Positions 24,367 through 32,386 of a stretch of DNA of 64,000 nt are shown here, one piece after another (position 1 is the first letter of the stretch; each line of letters opens with the position of its first letter). The DNA lies in the NCBI GenBank assembly GCA_048217285.1, contig DBFWVW010000091.1:4205-68204 (forward strand), written 5' to 3'. The notes under the pieces were generated by a model that did no database searches, was not told the DNA's origin, and saw only the letters and a program-made list of their open reading frames with translations. The DNA is from CAG-103 sp048217285 (GTDB taxonomy: Bacteria; Bacillota; Clostridia; Oscillospirales; Oscillospiraceae). The translations under genes and the position numbers were made by a program.

Positions 24367-26436
24367 TTACGCCAGCAGCTTTGTCATACTCTTGAGACTG
24401 ATGACCAATGTGGAGGCGTTGTGCAGCAGTGCCGAGGTCGCTGGCGGAAGGACGCCGGCCACACCCAGACAGATCAGCAAGAAGTTGAAACTGATGATCT
24501 TGCGATAATTGCTATGGATGCGCTCCATGAGTGCGTCGCTCAGGCGTTTGAGTGTCAGCAGTGCATAGAGATCACCGGCACCGACCGTGATATCAGCTAC
24601 TTCACGCGCGATGGCCGCACCGTCGCTGATGGCGACGCCGACATCTGCCTCGGAGAGCGCTGGAGAATCATTCACGCCATCGCCGAGCATAAGGACCTTG
24701 CGACCGGCTGCGTGTTCCGCCTGAATGAAGGCGGCTTTGTCCTCAGGAAGCACTTCAGCAAAATATGCATCAACACCGACCGCTTCTGCGACTGCACGGG
24801 CGGTTTTTTCATTGTCTCCGGTCATCATGACCAGCTTGGAGAAGCCGAGTTTCCGCAGGCTGCTGATAACATCAGCAGCTTCCGGCCGCAGCGGGTCTTC
24901 AATGCAGATGACAGCCGACAGGACACCGGAAACGGCGAGATACAGGTGCGAATAGGTATCCGAAAGCGCCTCAAATTTGGCTTGCTCCCCTGACGGGATG
25001 ACGCAGTGCTCATCCTCGAATACAAAGTGGTGGCTGCCGATCACGACCTTCTTGCCGTCGACACTGCTGGAAATGCCATGCGCGACCAGATACTCCACGC
25101 GCGAATGGCGCTCCTCATGACGCAGTCCACGGCGCGCCGCCTCCGCGACGACCGCTTTGGCCATGGAGTGCGGATAATGCTCCTCTAGGCAGGCAGCCAG
25201 ACACAGCATATCTGCCTCGTCATTGCCGCCGAAGGTTACGACCTGCGCGACTTTTGGCTCGGCACGTGTCAGTGTTCCGGTCTTATCAAAGACGATCGTG
25301 TTCGCTTCAGACACAGCCTCTAGGAAGCGTCCGCCCTTGACAGACAGCTGATAATTGCTGGCCTCTCTCATGGCGGAGAGCACAGCGATCGGCATCGAAA
25401 GCTTGAGCGCGCAGGAGAAATCGACCATCAGAACAGCCAGTGCCTTGGCCATGTTCCCTGTCAGGAGCCAGACCAGTGCCGTTGCGCCCAGACTGTACGG
25501 TACCAGCTGGTCTGCAAGGTGCGAAGCGTGGTCTTCCGTTTCGGATTTGAGCTTTTCCGATTCCTCGATCATGCGGATGATGCGGTCGTAGCGGCCGCTG
25601 CCGGCGCTCTTTTCCACGCAGATGGTGCAGTCACCCTCTTCGACGACAGTGCCAGCGTAAACATAGCCGCCTTCCGTTCTGCGAACGGCCAACGGTTCCC
25701 CGGTAATGGATGCCTGGTTGACCATCACCTCACCGGTGATCACCTTGCCGTCAAGCGGGATCACGTTTCCGGTGTGGATCACGATCCGGTCGCTGACCTG
25801 AACATCTGCCACTGGTACAAGCACGGAGCCCGCGTCCGTCTCTTTCCAGACCTTGTCCACATTCAGAGACATTGTCTGCGCGAGATCTGCAACAGACTTT
25901 TTGTGCGTCCACTCGTCGAGAATATCGCCGATGCCCAGCAGGAACATGATGGAGCTCGCCGTCTTGAAGTCTTTGCGCAGCATCGACACGGTGATCGCGG
26001 TCGCGTCCAGCACTGGCACCTGGATCTTTTTGCGCATCAGGCAGGTCAGTCCGGACTTGATATACGGCACAGAACGCGCAACCGTGATCAGTGTGCGCAC
26101 AGAGCTGGGAATGAAAAGCTGCTTGAGACCGCGCCAGCACAGCGACGCGACCAGCTTGTCCTCAAATTCACGGCTCATGGCGCGGCTGCTGTGCTCCGGT
26201 GCGAGTGCCTGCTCGTTGGCATAGGCAAAGGACGCAAGCGCTTTTGTCACGGATTCCCGCGGCCCGTCGTAACAGATGACCGCGTCACCGGTGCGATCGT
26301 AGACGGTCGCTTTTGTCACACCCGAAACCTGATTCAGGTATGCCTCGAGAATATCCGCTTGCTGCAGCGACATGGTACCCTGCATTGTATGCACGCGCAT
26401 ACGGCCTCGGGTTTCATGCAGGATTGTGCATTTCAT
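24367..26436 (-). CDS. HMA-type cation-translocating P-type ATPase
   Basis: The 689-residue protein starts with an HMA-like domain lacking the CxxC metal site (RMRVHTMQGTMS, VSGVTKATVYD). All catalytic motifs are present: actuator ITGEP, phosphorylation DKTGTLT, hinge MTGDNEKTA and GDGVNDSPALSEADVGVA. The transmembrane metal motif reads DFSCALKLSMP instead of CPC or SPC, so the ion cannot be named. It lies two bases behind a DUF6110 gene and is surely co-transcribed. A role in metal efflux from the cytoplasm is inferred from the family. Confidence 0.88.
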   Translation of the reverse strand: MKCTILHETRGRMRVHTMQGTMSLQQADILEAYLNQVSGVTKATVYDRTGDAVICYDGPRESVTKALASFAYANEQALAPEHSSRAMSREFEDKLVASLCWRGLKQLFIPSSVRTLITVARSVPYIKSGLTCLMRKKIQVPVLDATAITVSMLRKDFKTASSIMFLLGIGDILDEWTHKKSVADLAQTMSLNVDKVWKETDAGSVLVPVADVQVSDRIVIHTGNVIPLDGKVITGEVMVNQASITGEPLAVRRTEGGYVYAGTVVEEGDCTICVEKSAGSGRYDRIIRMIEESEKLKSETEDHASHLADQLVPYSLGATALVWLLTGNMAKALAVLMVDFSCALKLSMPIAVLSAMREASNYQLSVKGGRFLEAVSEANTIVFDKTGTLTRAEPKVAQVVTFGGNDEADMLCLAACLEEHYPHSMAKAVVAEAARRGLRHEERHSRVEYLVAHGISSSVDGKKVVIGSHHFVFEDEHCVIPSGEQAKFEALSDTYSHLYLAVSGVLSAVICIEDPLRPEAADVISSLRKLGFSKLVMMTGDNEKTARAVAEAVGVDAYFAEVLPEDKAAFIQAEHAAGRKVLMLGDGVNDSPALSEADVGVAISDGAAIAREVADITVGAGDLYALLTLKRLSDALMERIHSNYRKIISFNFLLICLGVAGVLPPATSALLHNASTLVISLKSMTKLLA

Positions 26437-26438
26437 AC

Positions 26439-26705
26439 TTACTCAGCCTTCTCCGCCGAGTCCTCAATGACCTCAGCCTGCTCGGCTGCGCGCTTGTCAT
26501 TGAATGCCTTGGCGCCGGCCAGAACATCACCCGCGATCTCCTTGATGTGTGTCACGACCGACATGACATCTTCCTTCTCGCGCAACGCGGCTGCCGTCGT
26601 ATACACATACACCTTCTGGGCATCTTTGCTTGCGAGAATCTTTGCGCCGACTGTTGCAAACAGCGCGCCGCCAACAAAGGCTCCCAATTTTTCCATGCTC
26701 ATCAT
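26439..26705 (-). CDS. DUF6110-like small membrane-associated protein
   Basis: The 88-residue protein has one short hydrophobic stretch (KLGAFVGGALFATVGAKIL), then SKDAQKVYVYTTAAALREKE and an acidic, Ala-rich tail. I recognise it as the small partner often found directly upstream of CxxC-less HMA-type P-ATPases and annotated DUF6110; function unknown. GGAGG lies five bases before the ATG at 26705; the next ATG (26702) would serve equally well. Spacing to the ATPase gene is two bases. Confidence 0.75.
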   Translation of the reverse strand: MMSMEKLGAFVGGALFATVGAKILASKDAQKVYVYTTAAALREKEDVMSVVTHIKEIAGDVLAGAKAFNDKRAAEQAEVIEDSAEKAE

Positions 26706-26793
26706 GATTACCTCCATGTTTTTTTAGTCCGCATGCCTGCGGCCTGGTTATATGGCTCAAATTGCAATTAGACACCATTAACCATCGTTTTAA

Positions 26794-26822
26794 GTTATAT
26801 CACTCGAACTGACATTTTTCAA
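26794..26822 (-). promoter_or_regulatory. promoter of the DUF6110-ATPase operon
   Basis: On the minus strand, TTGAAA (26822-26817) and TATAAC (26799-26794) are 17 bp apart. The leader is about 80 bases and holds a small CCGCA-GGCA-TGCGG hairpin. Confidence 0.65.
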
Positions 26823-26860
26823 GCTTTGAGATGAAAATTTATACATTTCAGCAACGTTAA

Positions 26861-26891
26861 CAAAAGCGCCCCGCCAGGAATGGCGGGGCGC
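26861..26891 (-). terminator. terminator after tyrS
   Basis: GCGCCCCGCCA (26866-26876) pairs with TGGCGGGGCGC (26881-26891); on the minus strand TTTTG follows. Confidence 0.8.
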
Positions 26892-26913
26892 GAACAATCT
26901 GTCGGATATTCTG

Positions 26914-28119
26914 TTATTTCAGCAGCACCTTGCGGAAATTTTTCTTGCCGCGCTTGAGCACGACACCGGCTTTCAGCTCTGCTTCCGTGAAGTTTTTTGC
27001 AATATCGGTCACTTTTTCATCATTGGCTGACACGCCGCCCTGCTGCACATTGCGACGGGCGTCGGACTTGGATGCGCACAGACCGCTCTTGACAAGCAGG
27101 CTGAGGATATCCGCGCCATCGTCGGCCGTGATTTCGACTGTCGGTACACCTTCTCCGGAACCGCCGAACACTGCCTTGGCAGCAGCCTGTGCCTTGTCGG
27201 CCTCAGCCTCGCCGTGCACCATCTTCGTGAGTTCGTAGGCCAGAATCTCCTTGGCCTTGTTGAGCTGCTCGCCCTGCCAGCCGTCCATCTTGTCGATCTC
27301 CTCGAGCGGGAGGAAGGTCAGCATACGGATACATTTGAGTACGTCGGCATCGTCGACATTGCGCCAGTACTGGTAAAACTCAAACGGGCTGGTCTTGTTC
27401 GGGTCGAGCCAGACGGCGCCCTTGGCAGTCTTGCCCATCTTCTTCCCCTCGGAATTGAGCAGCAGTGTGATCGTCATGGCGTGTGCATCTTTGCCGAGCT
27501 TGCGGCGGATGAGCTCCGTGCCGCCGAGCATATTTGACCACTGGTCGTTACCGCCGAACTGCATATTGCAGCCGTAGTGCTGGAACATGTAGTAGAAGTC
27601 ATAGCTCTGCATGATCATGTAGTTGAACTCCAGGAAGCTCAGGCCCTTTTCCATGCGCTGCTTGTAACACTCGGCGCGCAGCATATTGTTCACGGAGAAG
27701 CACGCGCCGACTTCACGCAGAAGTTCAATATAATTGAGCGGTTTGAGCCACTCGGAGTTATAGAGCATGAGCGCCTTGCCGTCCGAGAAGTCAATGAAGC
27801 GCTCCATCTGGCGCTTGAAACATTCGGCGTTGTGCTTAATGGTTTCCTCGGTGAGCATTTGGCGCATATCCGTGCGACCGGATGGATCGCCGATGAGGGT
27901 CGTGCCATCGCCGATGAGGGCAATGGGCTTGTTGCCCGCCGTCTGCAGACGCTTCATCAGGCACAGGGCCATGAAGTGGCCGACGTGCAGCGAATCCGCC
28001 GTGCAGTCAAAGCCGATGTAGAATGTGGCTTTGCCGTTGTTGATCATGTTTTTGATCTCGTCCTCGTTCGTCACCTGCGCGATCAGGCCGCGGGCAATCA
28101 GTTCATCATACAGTGTCAT
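26914..28119 (-). CDS. tyrS: tyrosyl-tRNA synthetase
   Basis: The class I synthetase charges tRNA-Tyr. The 401-residue protein has the HIGH-type HVGHF after GFDCTADSL, the tyrosine pocket FNYMIMQSYDF and GGNDQWSNM, the KMSKS-type KMGKT and a C-terminal S4 RNA-binding domain (LLVKSGLCASKSDARRNVQQ). The start is the ATG at 28119 behind GGGAG. No T-box leader fits, because only 28 bases separate it from the upstream gene, so it appears to be the last gene of the recN run. Confidence 0.96.
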   Translation of the reverse strand: MTLYDELIARGLIAQVTNEDEIKNMINNGKATFYIGFDCTADSLHVGHFMALCLMKRLQTAGNKPIALIGDGTTLIGDPSGRTDMRQMLTEETIKHNAECFKRQMERFIDFSDGKALMLYNSEWLKPLNYIELLREVGACFSVNNMLRAECYKQRMEKGLSFLEFNYMIMQSYDFYYMFQHYGCNMQFGGNDQWSNMLGGTELIRRKLGKDAHAMTITLLLNSEGKKMGKTAKGAVWLDPNKTSPFEFYQYWRNVDDADVLKCIRMLTFLPLEEIDKMDGWQGEQLNKAKEILAYELTKMVHGEAEADKAQAAAKAVFGGSGEGVPTVEITADDGADILSLLVKSGLCASKSDARRNVQQGGVSANDEKVTDIAKNFTEAELKAGVVLKRGKKNFRKVLLK

Positions 28120-28147
28120 CGTTTTATCTCCCTTTGCTGTTTGCTTG

Positions 28148-28531
28148 TTATTCTTTGACCTTGTTCTCTGCGAGGATCTCCTCGGCGCGCTGCGCACCCC
28201 AGGCGATCATATGGGCGCAGTGACCCTTGCCGCCGTTTTTCGCCACAAGTTCCTGGCAGCGCAGACAGCCGAATTCCTCACGGAAGCTTTGTGTCATCTG
28301 CTTGGTCATAGCCGTGGCTGCGGCCTGATCGGCTGCAAGGCCGAACGCCATCACAGCGCCGGTGATACTGCCGCAAATTTCTCCGCAGCGCACACCGCCG
28401 CCAAAACCGGCGGCGACGCGTCTGGCCGTGTTTTCATCCAGACCCGTTTCCTCCTGCAGCGCGGCAAGCACGCTCTGCGCACAGTTGCAGCCATTGTTAT
28501 GATACGCGATGGCGGATTCCTGGATACTCAT
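28148..28531 (-). CDS. C_GCAxxG_C_C family redox protein
   Basis: The 127-residue protein has the family pattern GCNCAQSVL, then FGGGVRCGEICGSITGAVMAFGL and later CLRCQ and CAHMI. The conserved cysteines suggest metal or redox binding; related proteins are often found with electron-transfer partners, but the function is unknown. Its ATG overlaps the recN stop (ATGA), so it is translated in tandem with recN. Confidence 0.88.
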   Translation of the reverse strand: MSIQESAIAYHNNGCNCAQSVLAALQEETGLDENTARRVAAGFGGGVRCGEICGSITGAVMAFGLAADQAAATAMTKQMTQSFREEFGCLRCQELVAKNGGKGHCAHMIAWGAQRAEEILAENKVKE

Positions 28532-30228
28532 GGTTCTCTCTCACCTTTCTCAATCGATTGTTTATAAGCTGCGGCAGAGGCAAGCTGCTCGGCAGCGCTG
28601 GCCAGTGTCAGGGACGTGATATGGTCGCCGCCGTAAAGTCGTGCGATCTCACGCTGGCGGCCGTCGTTGTCAAGCGGCTGCACCGTTGTACGGGTGCGGC
28701 CGTCCTGTTCGCGTTTCTCGATCAGGTAATGCCGGTCGGCCATAGCTGCGATCTGCGGCAGGTGCGTGATGCAGATGACCTGTTTGGTCATGGATAGCTT
28801 ACTTAGCTTCTCCCCCACACGCTGTGCTGCCACGCCGGAGACGCCAGCGTCCACTTCATCAAAGACCATAGAGGGCACATCGTCGCGTTCGGCAAACACA
28901 TTTTTCAGTGCCAGCATGATACGCGACAGCTCACCGCCGGAAGCAATCTTGCTGATACGGCCGAGTGCTTCGCCGGTGTTTGCCGAGATCAGGAAGCGCA
29001 CATTGTCCGCACCCGTGGCCTGAAAGCCGGGGTTGCTGCCAAGCGGTGTAATCTCCACCCGGAAACGCACCGACGGCATGGAGAGCTCGCGCAGTTCACG
29101 CTCGACCTGCCGCTCCAGTGCGGCCGCGGCAGTCCGGCGCGCCTGCGTCAATTCTGCTGCCGCTGCGTGCGTCTGCTCCGCCTGCTTTTGGATCAGCGAC
29201 TCGAGCTTCTGCAGCCGGTCGCCGGCATATTCGATCTGATCCAGCCGTTTTCGGGCTGCCTCGAGCGTATCAATCAGACCGGCCTCATCCGTGCTGTATT
29301 TCCGCTCCAATCGCCGTAGCAGTGACAGGCGTGTTTCAATACGGTCGAATTCTTCGTCGGAAAAATCCAGCCCATCACGAAAGTCGCGCAGCGTCTCCGC
29401 CGCGTCCTGCAACGTGAACACCGCACCCTTGACTGCTTCCGGCAAAGGCGTGAGCTCACTCGCGTAGTTGGCGGCCCGCTCGACTTCTGACAGGGCCTCT
29501 CCGGCCAGCGCAGATGCGGAATCATCCCGGCCGGCCAGCAGATCATACGCCTGATCGACCGCTTCCGAGAGCTTTTCAAAGTTGCGCAGCAGAGCGCTGC
29601 GTTCCGTGAGCTCTGCCTCTTCCCCGGCTTTGAGCTCCGCGCGCTCCAGCTCTTCGATCTGGCGGCGGAGGCTCTCTGTCAGCAGTTCCTTTTCGTTTTC
29701 ATAGGTCGAAAGCGTGTCGCGCTCCTTGCACAGCGCCTGATAGGCCTGGTACTGCTCGCAATAGCGCGCGAGTTCCGGCTCCAGCTGGCCGAATCGATCC
29801 AGATTGCGCAGATGTTCCCGCTCATCAAGCAGATGCTGTCCGTCATTCTGACCGTGGATGTCGAGCAGCAGCGCACCCAGTGTACGTAGTTGCGCCGTTG
29901 TGACCGGCACACCGCAGACGCGGCAGGATGTCTTGCCCTCCGACGTGATCTGGCGGCGGATGATGAGTTCATCGTCGCAGTCGATCTCGTTTTCGTCGCA
30001 CCAGGCCCGACATGGGTCGGGATCGAATGTCGCACAGACGACTGCTTTTTCGGCGCCTGTGCGCACAAGTTCGCGCGAGGCGCGTGCACCGAGGATCGCG
30101 TGCATAGCGTCCACGAGGATGGATTTGCCCGCGCCGGTCTCGCCGGTCAGAATGTTCAGGCCGGGCCCGAGCTCCAGATCCGCCCGCTCGATGACCGCGA
30201 CATTTTCAATATGCAGTTCTCGCAGCAA
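28528..30228 (-). CDS. recN: DNA repair protein RecN
   Basis: RecN is an SMC-like ATPase for double-strand break repair. The 566-residue protein has Walker A GETGAGKSIL at the N-terminus, HGQND, a central coiled coil (about 150-380, rich in Glu, Arg and Ala), the signature KIASGGELSRIMLALK and Walker B MVFDEVDAGVSG, and ends with the RecN motif ITHLPQIAAMAD. It follows argR, the usual Firmicutes neighbourhood (dxs-tlyA-nadK-argR-recN). Confidence 0.97.
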   Translation of the reverse strand: MLRELHIENVAVIERADLELGPGLNILTGETGAGKSILVDAMHAILGARASRELVRTGAEKAVVCATFDPDPCRAWCDENEIDCDDELIIRRQITSEGKTSCRVCGVPVTTAQLRTLGALLLDIHGQNDGQHLLDEREHLRNLDRFGQLEPELARYCEQYQAYQALCKERDTLSTYENEKELLTESLRRQIEELERAELKAGEEAELTERSALLRNFEKLSEAVDQAYDLLAGRDDSASALAGEALSEVERAANYASELTPLPEAVKGAVFTLQDAAETLRDFRDGLDFSDEEFDRIETRLSLLRRLERKYSTDEAGLIDTLEAARKRLDQIEYAGDRLQKLESLIQKQAEQTHAAAAELTQARRTAAAALERQVERELRELSMPSVRFRVEITPLGSNPGFQATGADNVRFLISANTGEALGRISKIASGGELSRIMLALKNVFAERDDVPSMVFDEVDAGVSGVAAQRVGEKLSKLSMTKQVICITHLPQIAAMADRHYLIEKREQDGRTRTTVQPLDNDGRQREIARLYGGDHITSLTLASAAEQLASAAAYKQSIEKGEREP

Positions 30229-30252
30229 AGCGCCTCACCTCCTGTGGTGTCA

Positions 30253-30702
30253 TCAGAGCAGTTTTTCGATCTCGTGGAAAAACTCATCGGCGGACGTGTT
30301 GTCCTTCATGAGCAAAAATGCTGTGTCGTCGCCCGCAAGCGTTCCGACGAGCGTGTCGATGCGCATACTGTCGAGTGCGGAGCAGGCAGCTGAGGCAAGG
30401 CCCGGCAGTGTCTTGATGACGATGATGTTTTGTGCCTCAGCATAAGACGTTACACATTCCCGGAAAATTTTCTTCAGGCGTTCATCGTAGCCGGGAAATT
30501 CGTCTACCGCCGGTGCGGCGTATCGGTATTTCCCGCTCGGCGAGAGCGTTTTCGTCAGGTGCAGCTCTTTGATATCGCGCGACAAGGTTGCCTGCGTGCT
30601 TGGAACGCCGTGTTGTGCCAGCACATCCATGAGCTGGTTTTGCGTCTCGATCTCCTGCTCTGCAATGATCTGCAAAATGATGTTTTGTCTGGTGGATTTC
30701 AC
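30253..30702 (-). CDS. argR: arginine repressor ArgR
   Basis: The 149-residue protein has the winged helix (IIAEQEIETQNQLMDVL, STQATLSRDIKEL) and the C-terminal hexamer and arginine-binding domain (LPGLASAACSALD, LVGTLAGDDTAFLLM). It senses arginine and represses arginine synthesis. AGGAGG lies six bases before the GTG at 30702, which is preferred over the ATG at 30717 that contains the same site. The nadK stop sits in this ribosome binding site. Confidence 0.95.
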   Translation of the reverse strand: MKSTRQNIILQIIAEQEIETQNQLMDVLAQHGVPSTQATLSRDIKELHLTKTLSPSGKYRYAAPAVDEFPGYDERLKKIFRECVTSYAEAQNIIVIKTLPGLASAACSALDSMRIDTLVGTLAGDDTAFLLMKDNTSADEFFHEIEKLL

Positions 30703-30713
30703 GTCGCCCCTCC

Positions 30714-31571
30714 TCATAGGCTGTCTGTCAGCTTGCCGAAAGCCGTTTCGTAAAAGCTGCGAATGCCGGTATCGGCCAGCAGCGTGTAATTTTCCGATCT
30801 GTGGATGCGGATCTGATCGCCGCGGATGAGCGCGATGCTGTCTCCACCGTCCGCCACGAGAATAGCCGGCCGGTCGTGGATCCGCTCCGGCACGATCGTG
30901 ATCTGCCGCCCGGGCGCAAGCACGAAGGATTTTCCGGCAAGACTGTGCGCGCAGATGGGCGTCATGATGATATTCTCGTTTTCGGGCTCGACGAGCGGCC
31001 CGCCGGCCGACATGGAGTAGGCCGTGGAACCGGTCGGCGTGGCAACGATAATGCCGTCACCGTTGAAGCGCGTGATGGGCGCGCCGTCACCATAAGCCGT
31101 AATGCCGATACAGTCCACATGGCCGCCGTGGATGACCACGTCGTTGAGCACCGATTGCGTGCAGATGATCCGCTCGTTGCGCACGAGCTCCACGTCGAGC
31201 ATCATGCGCCGGCTGACCGTATACTGTCCGTCCGCGATCTCGAGCAAAATATCCAGTTCATCGTCCTCCAGACCGGCCAGGAATCCCTTGCCTCCGAAGT
31301 TCACGCCGATGATTGGGATTGGATGGTCACGAAGCGTGACCGCAACGTGCAGGATCGTCCCATCACCGCCCATGACGATGATCAGCGCAGCATCCTGTGC
31401 CGCAAGCTCCAGCGGCTGGACAGGGATATTTTCCGGCAGATAGGCCTTGGGCGCGAACACCGGTGAGACAACTGCCTGATGGCCATGCTCCGTGAGCATT
31501 CGGTAAACTATCAGCGCTTTTTGCAGACCGTTGTCCCGATACGGATTGGCCGCAATGACAATGTGTTTCAT
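30714..31571 (-). CDS. nadK: NAD kinase
   Basis: The enzyme makes NADP from NAD and ATP or polyphosphate. The 285-residue protein has MGGDGTILHVA, NFGGKGFLAGLE, the central LNDVVIHGG and TPTGSTAYSMSAGGPLV, all family signatures. It overlaps tlyA by ATGA upstream. Confidence 0.96.
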   Translation of the reverse strand: MKHIVIAANPYRDNGLQKALIVYRMLTEHGHQAVVSPVFAPKAYLPENIPVQPLELAAQDAALIIVMGGDGTILHVAVTLRDHPIPIIGVNFGGKGFLAGLEDDELDILLEIADGQYTVSRRMMLDVELVRNERIICTQSVLNDVVIHGGHVDCIGITAYGDGAPITRFNGDGIIVATPTGSTAYSMSAGGPLVEPENENIIMTPICAHSLAGKSFVLAPGRQITIVPERIHDRPAILVADGGDSIALIRGDQIRIHRSENYTLLADTGIRSFYETAFGKLTDSL

Positions 31572-32386
31572 ATGCCACTCTCTTTTCCGTGGGCCAATGC
31601 ACCGTGCGATTGTTCCACAACGGCCGCCGGATCCAGCACCGGCACAGGATATGCTCCCTTACGCAGGTAGCCGAGGTACTCAATGTTGCCCTCCGGTCCC
31701 TTGATGGGCGAATAGTCCAGCCCCATGACGGTAAAGCCGGCGCTGGGTACAAAGTCCAGAAAGCTCTGAAGCACCTCCAGATGCACCTTCGGATCCCGGA
31801 CAACACCTTTTTTGCCGACCTCTTCGCGCCCGGCCTCAAATTGTGGCTTGATGAGGCAGACAACCGCCGCGCCGTCTTTCAGCAGCGGACAAACTGCCGG
31901 CAGGATGAGCTTCACAGAGATAAACGACAGATCCATGACCGCCAGATCCAATGGTTCCGGAATCTGCTCGGCCGTAATATAGCGCACGTTTGTGCGCTCC
32001 ATGGAGATCACGCGCGGATCGTTGCGCAGACTCCAGGCGAGCTGGCCGTAGCCGACATCGACGGCGTAGACTTTTGCCGCGCCGTTTTGCAGCAGCACAT
32101 CCGTAAAACCGCCGGTCGAAGCGCCGCAGTCGATGCACGTCAGGCCGGTCGGATCTACGGGAAATACTTTGAGTGCCTTTTCCAATTTGAAGCCACCGCG
32201 GCTGACATAGGGCAGCGTATTGCCGCGCACCTCGATCTTTACATTGGGCGCGACCTGTGCGCCAGGCTTGTCCGCGCGCTGACCATTGACATAGACCACA
32301 CCGCTCATAATGATCGCCTTCGCGCGCTCGCGGCTTTCGCTCAGGCCCTGGTCAAAGACGAGCTGATCGAGACGTACCTTCTTCAT
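31568..32386 (-). CDS. tlyA: TlyA family rRNA (cytidine-2'-O)-methyltransferase
   Basis: The 272-residue protein has an N-terminal S4 domain (RLDQLVFDQGLSESRERAK) and an FtsJ-like SAM domain with YVSRGGFKLEKAL, DCGASTGGFTDVLLQ, AVDVGYGQL and LIKPQFEAG. TlyA methylates 16S and/or 23S rRNA; older annotations call it hemolysin A. The ATG overlaps the dxs stop (ATGA), and its stop overlaps nadK in the same way. Confidence 0.94.
   Translation of the reverse strand: MKKVRLDQLVFDQGLSESRERAKAIIMSGVVYVNGQRADKPGAQVAPNVKIEVRGNTLPYVSRGGFKLEKALKVFPVDPTGLTCIDCGASTGGFTDVLLQNGAAKVYAVDVGYGQLAWSLRNDPRVISMERTNVRYITAEQIPEPLDLAVMDLSFISVKLILPAVCPLLKDGAAVVCLIKPQFEAGREEVGKKGVVRDPKVHLEVLQSFLDFVPSAGFTVMGLDYSPIKGPEGNIEYLGYLRKGAYPVPVLDPAAVVEQSHGALAHGKESGI

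Noticed and set aside
28090..28150. T-box leader for tyrS
   Set aside because: Only 28 bases separate tyrS from the upstream gene; no T-box sequence or antiterminator fits.
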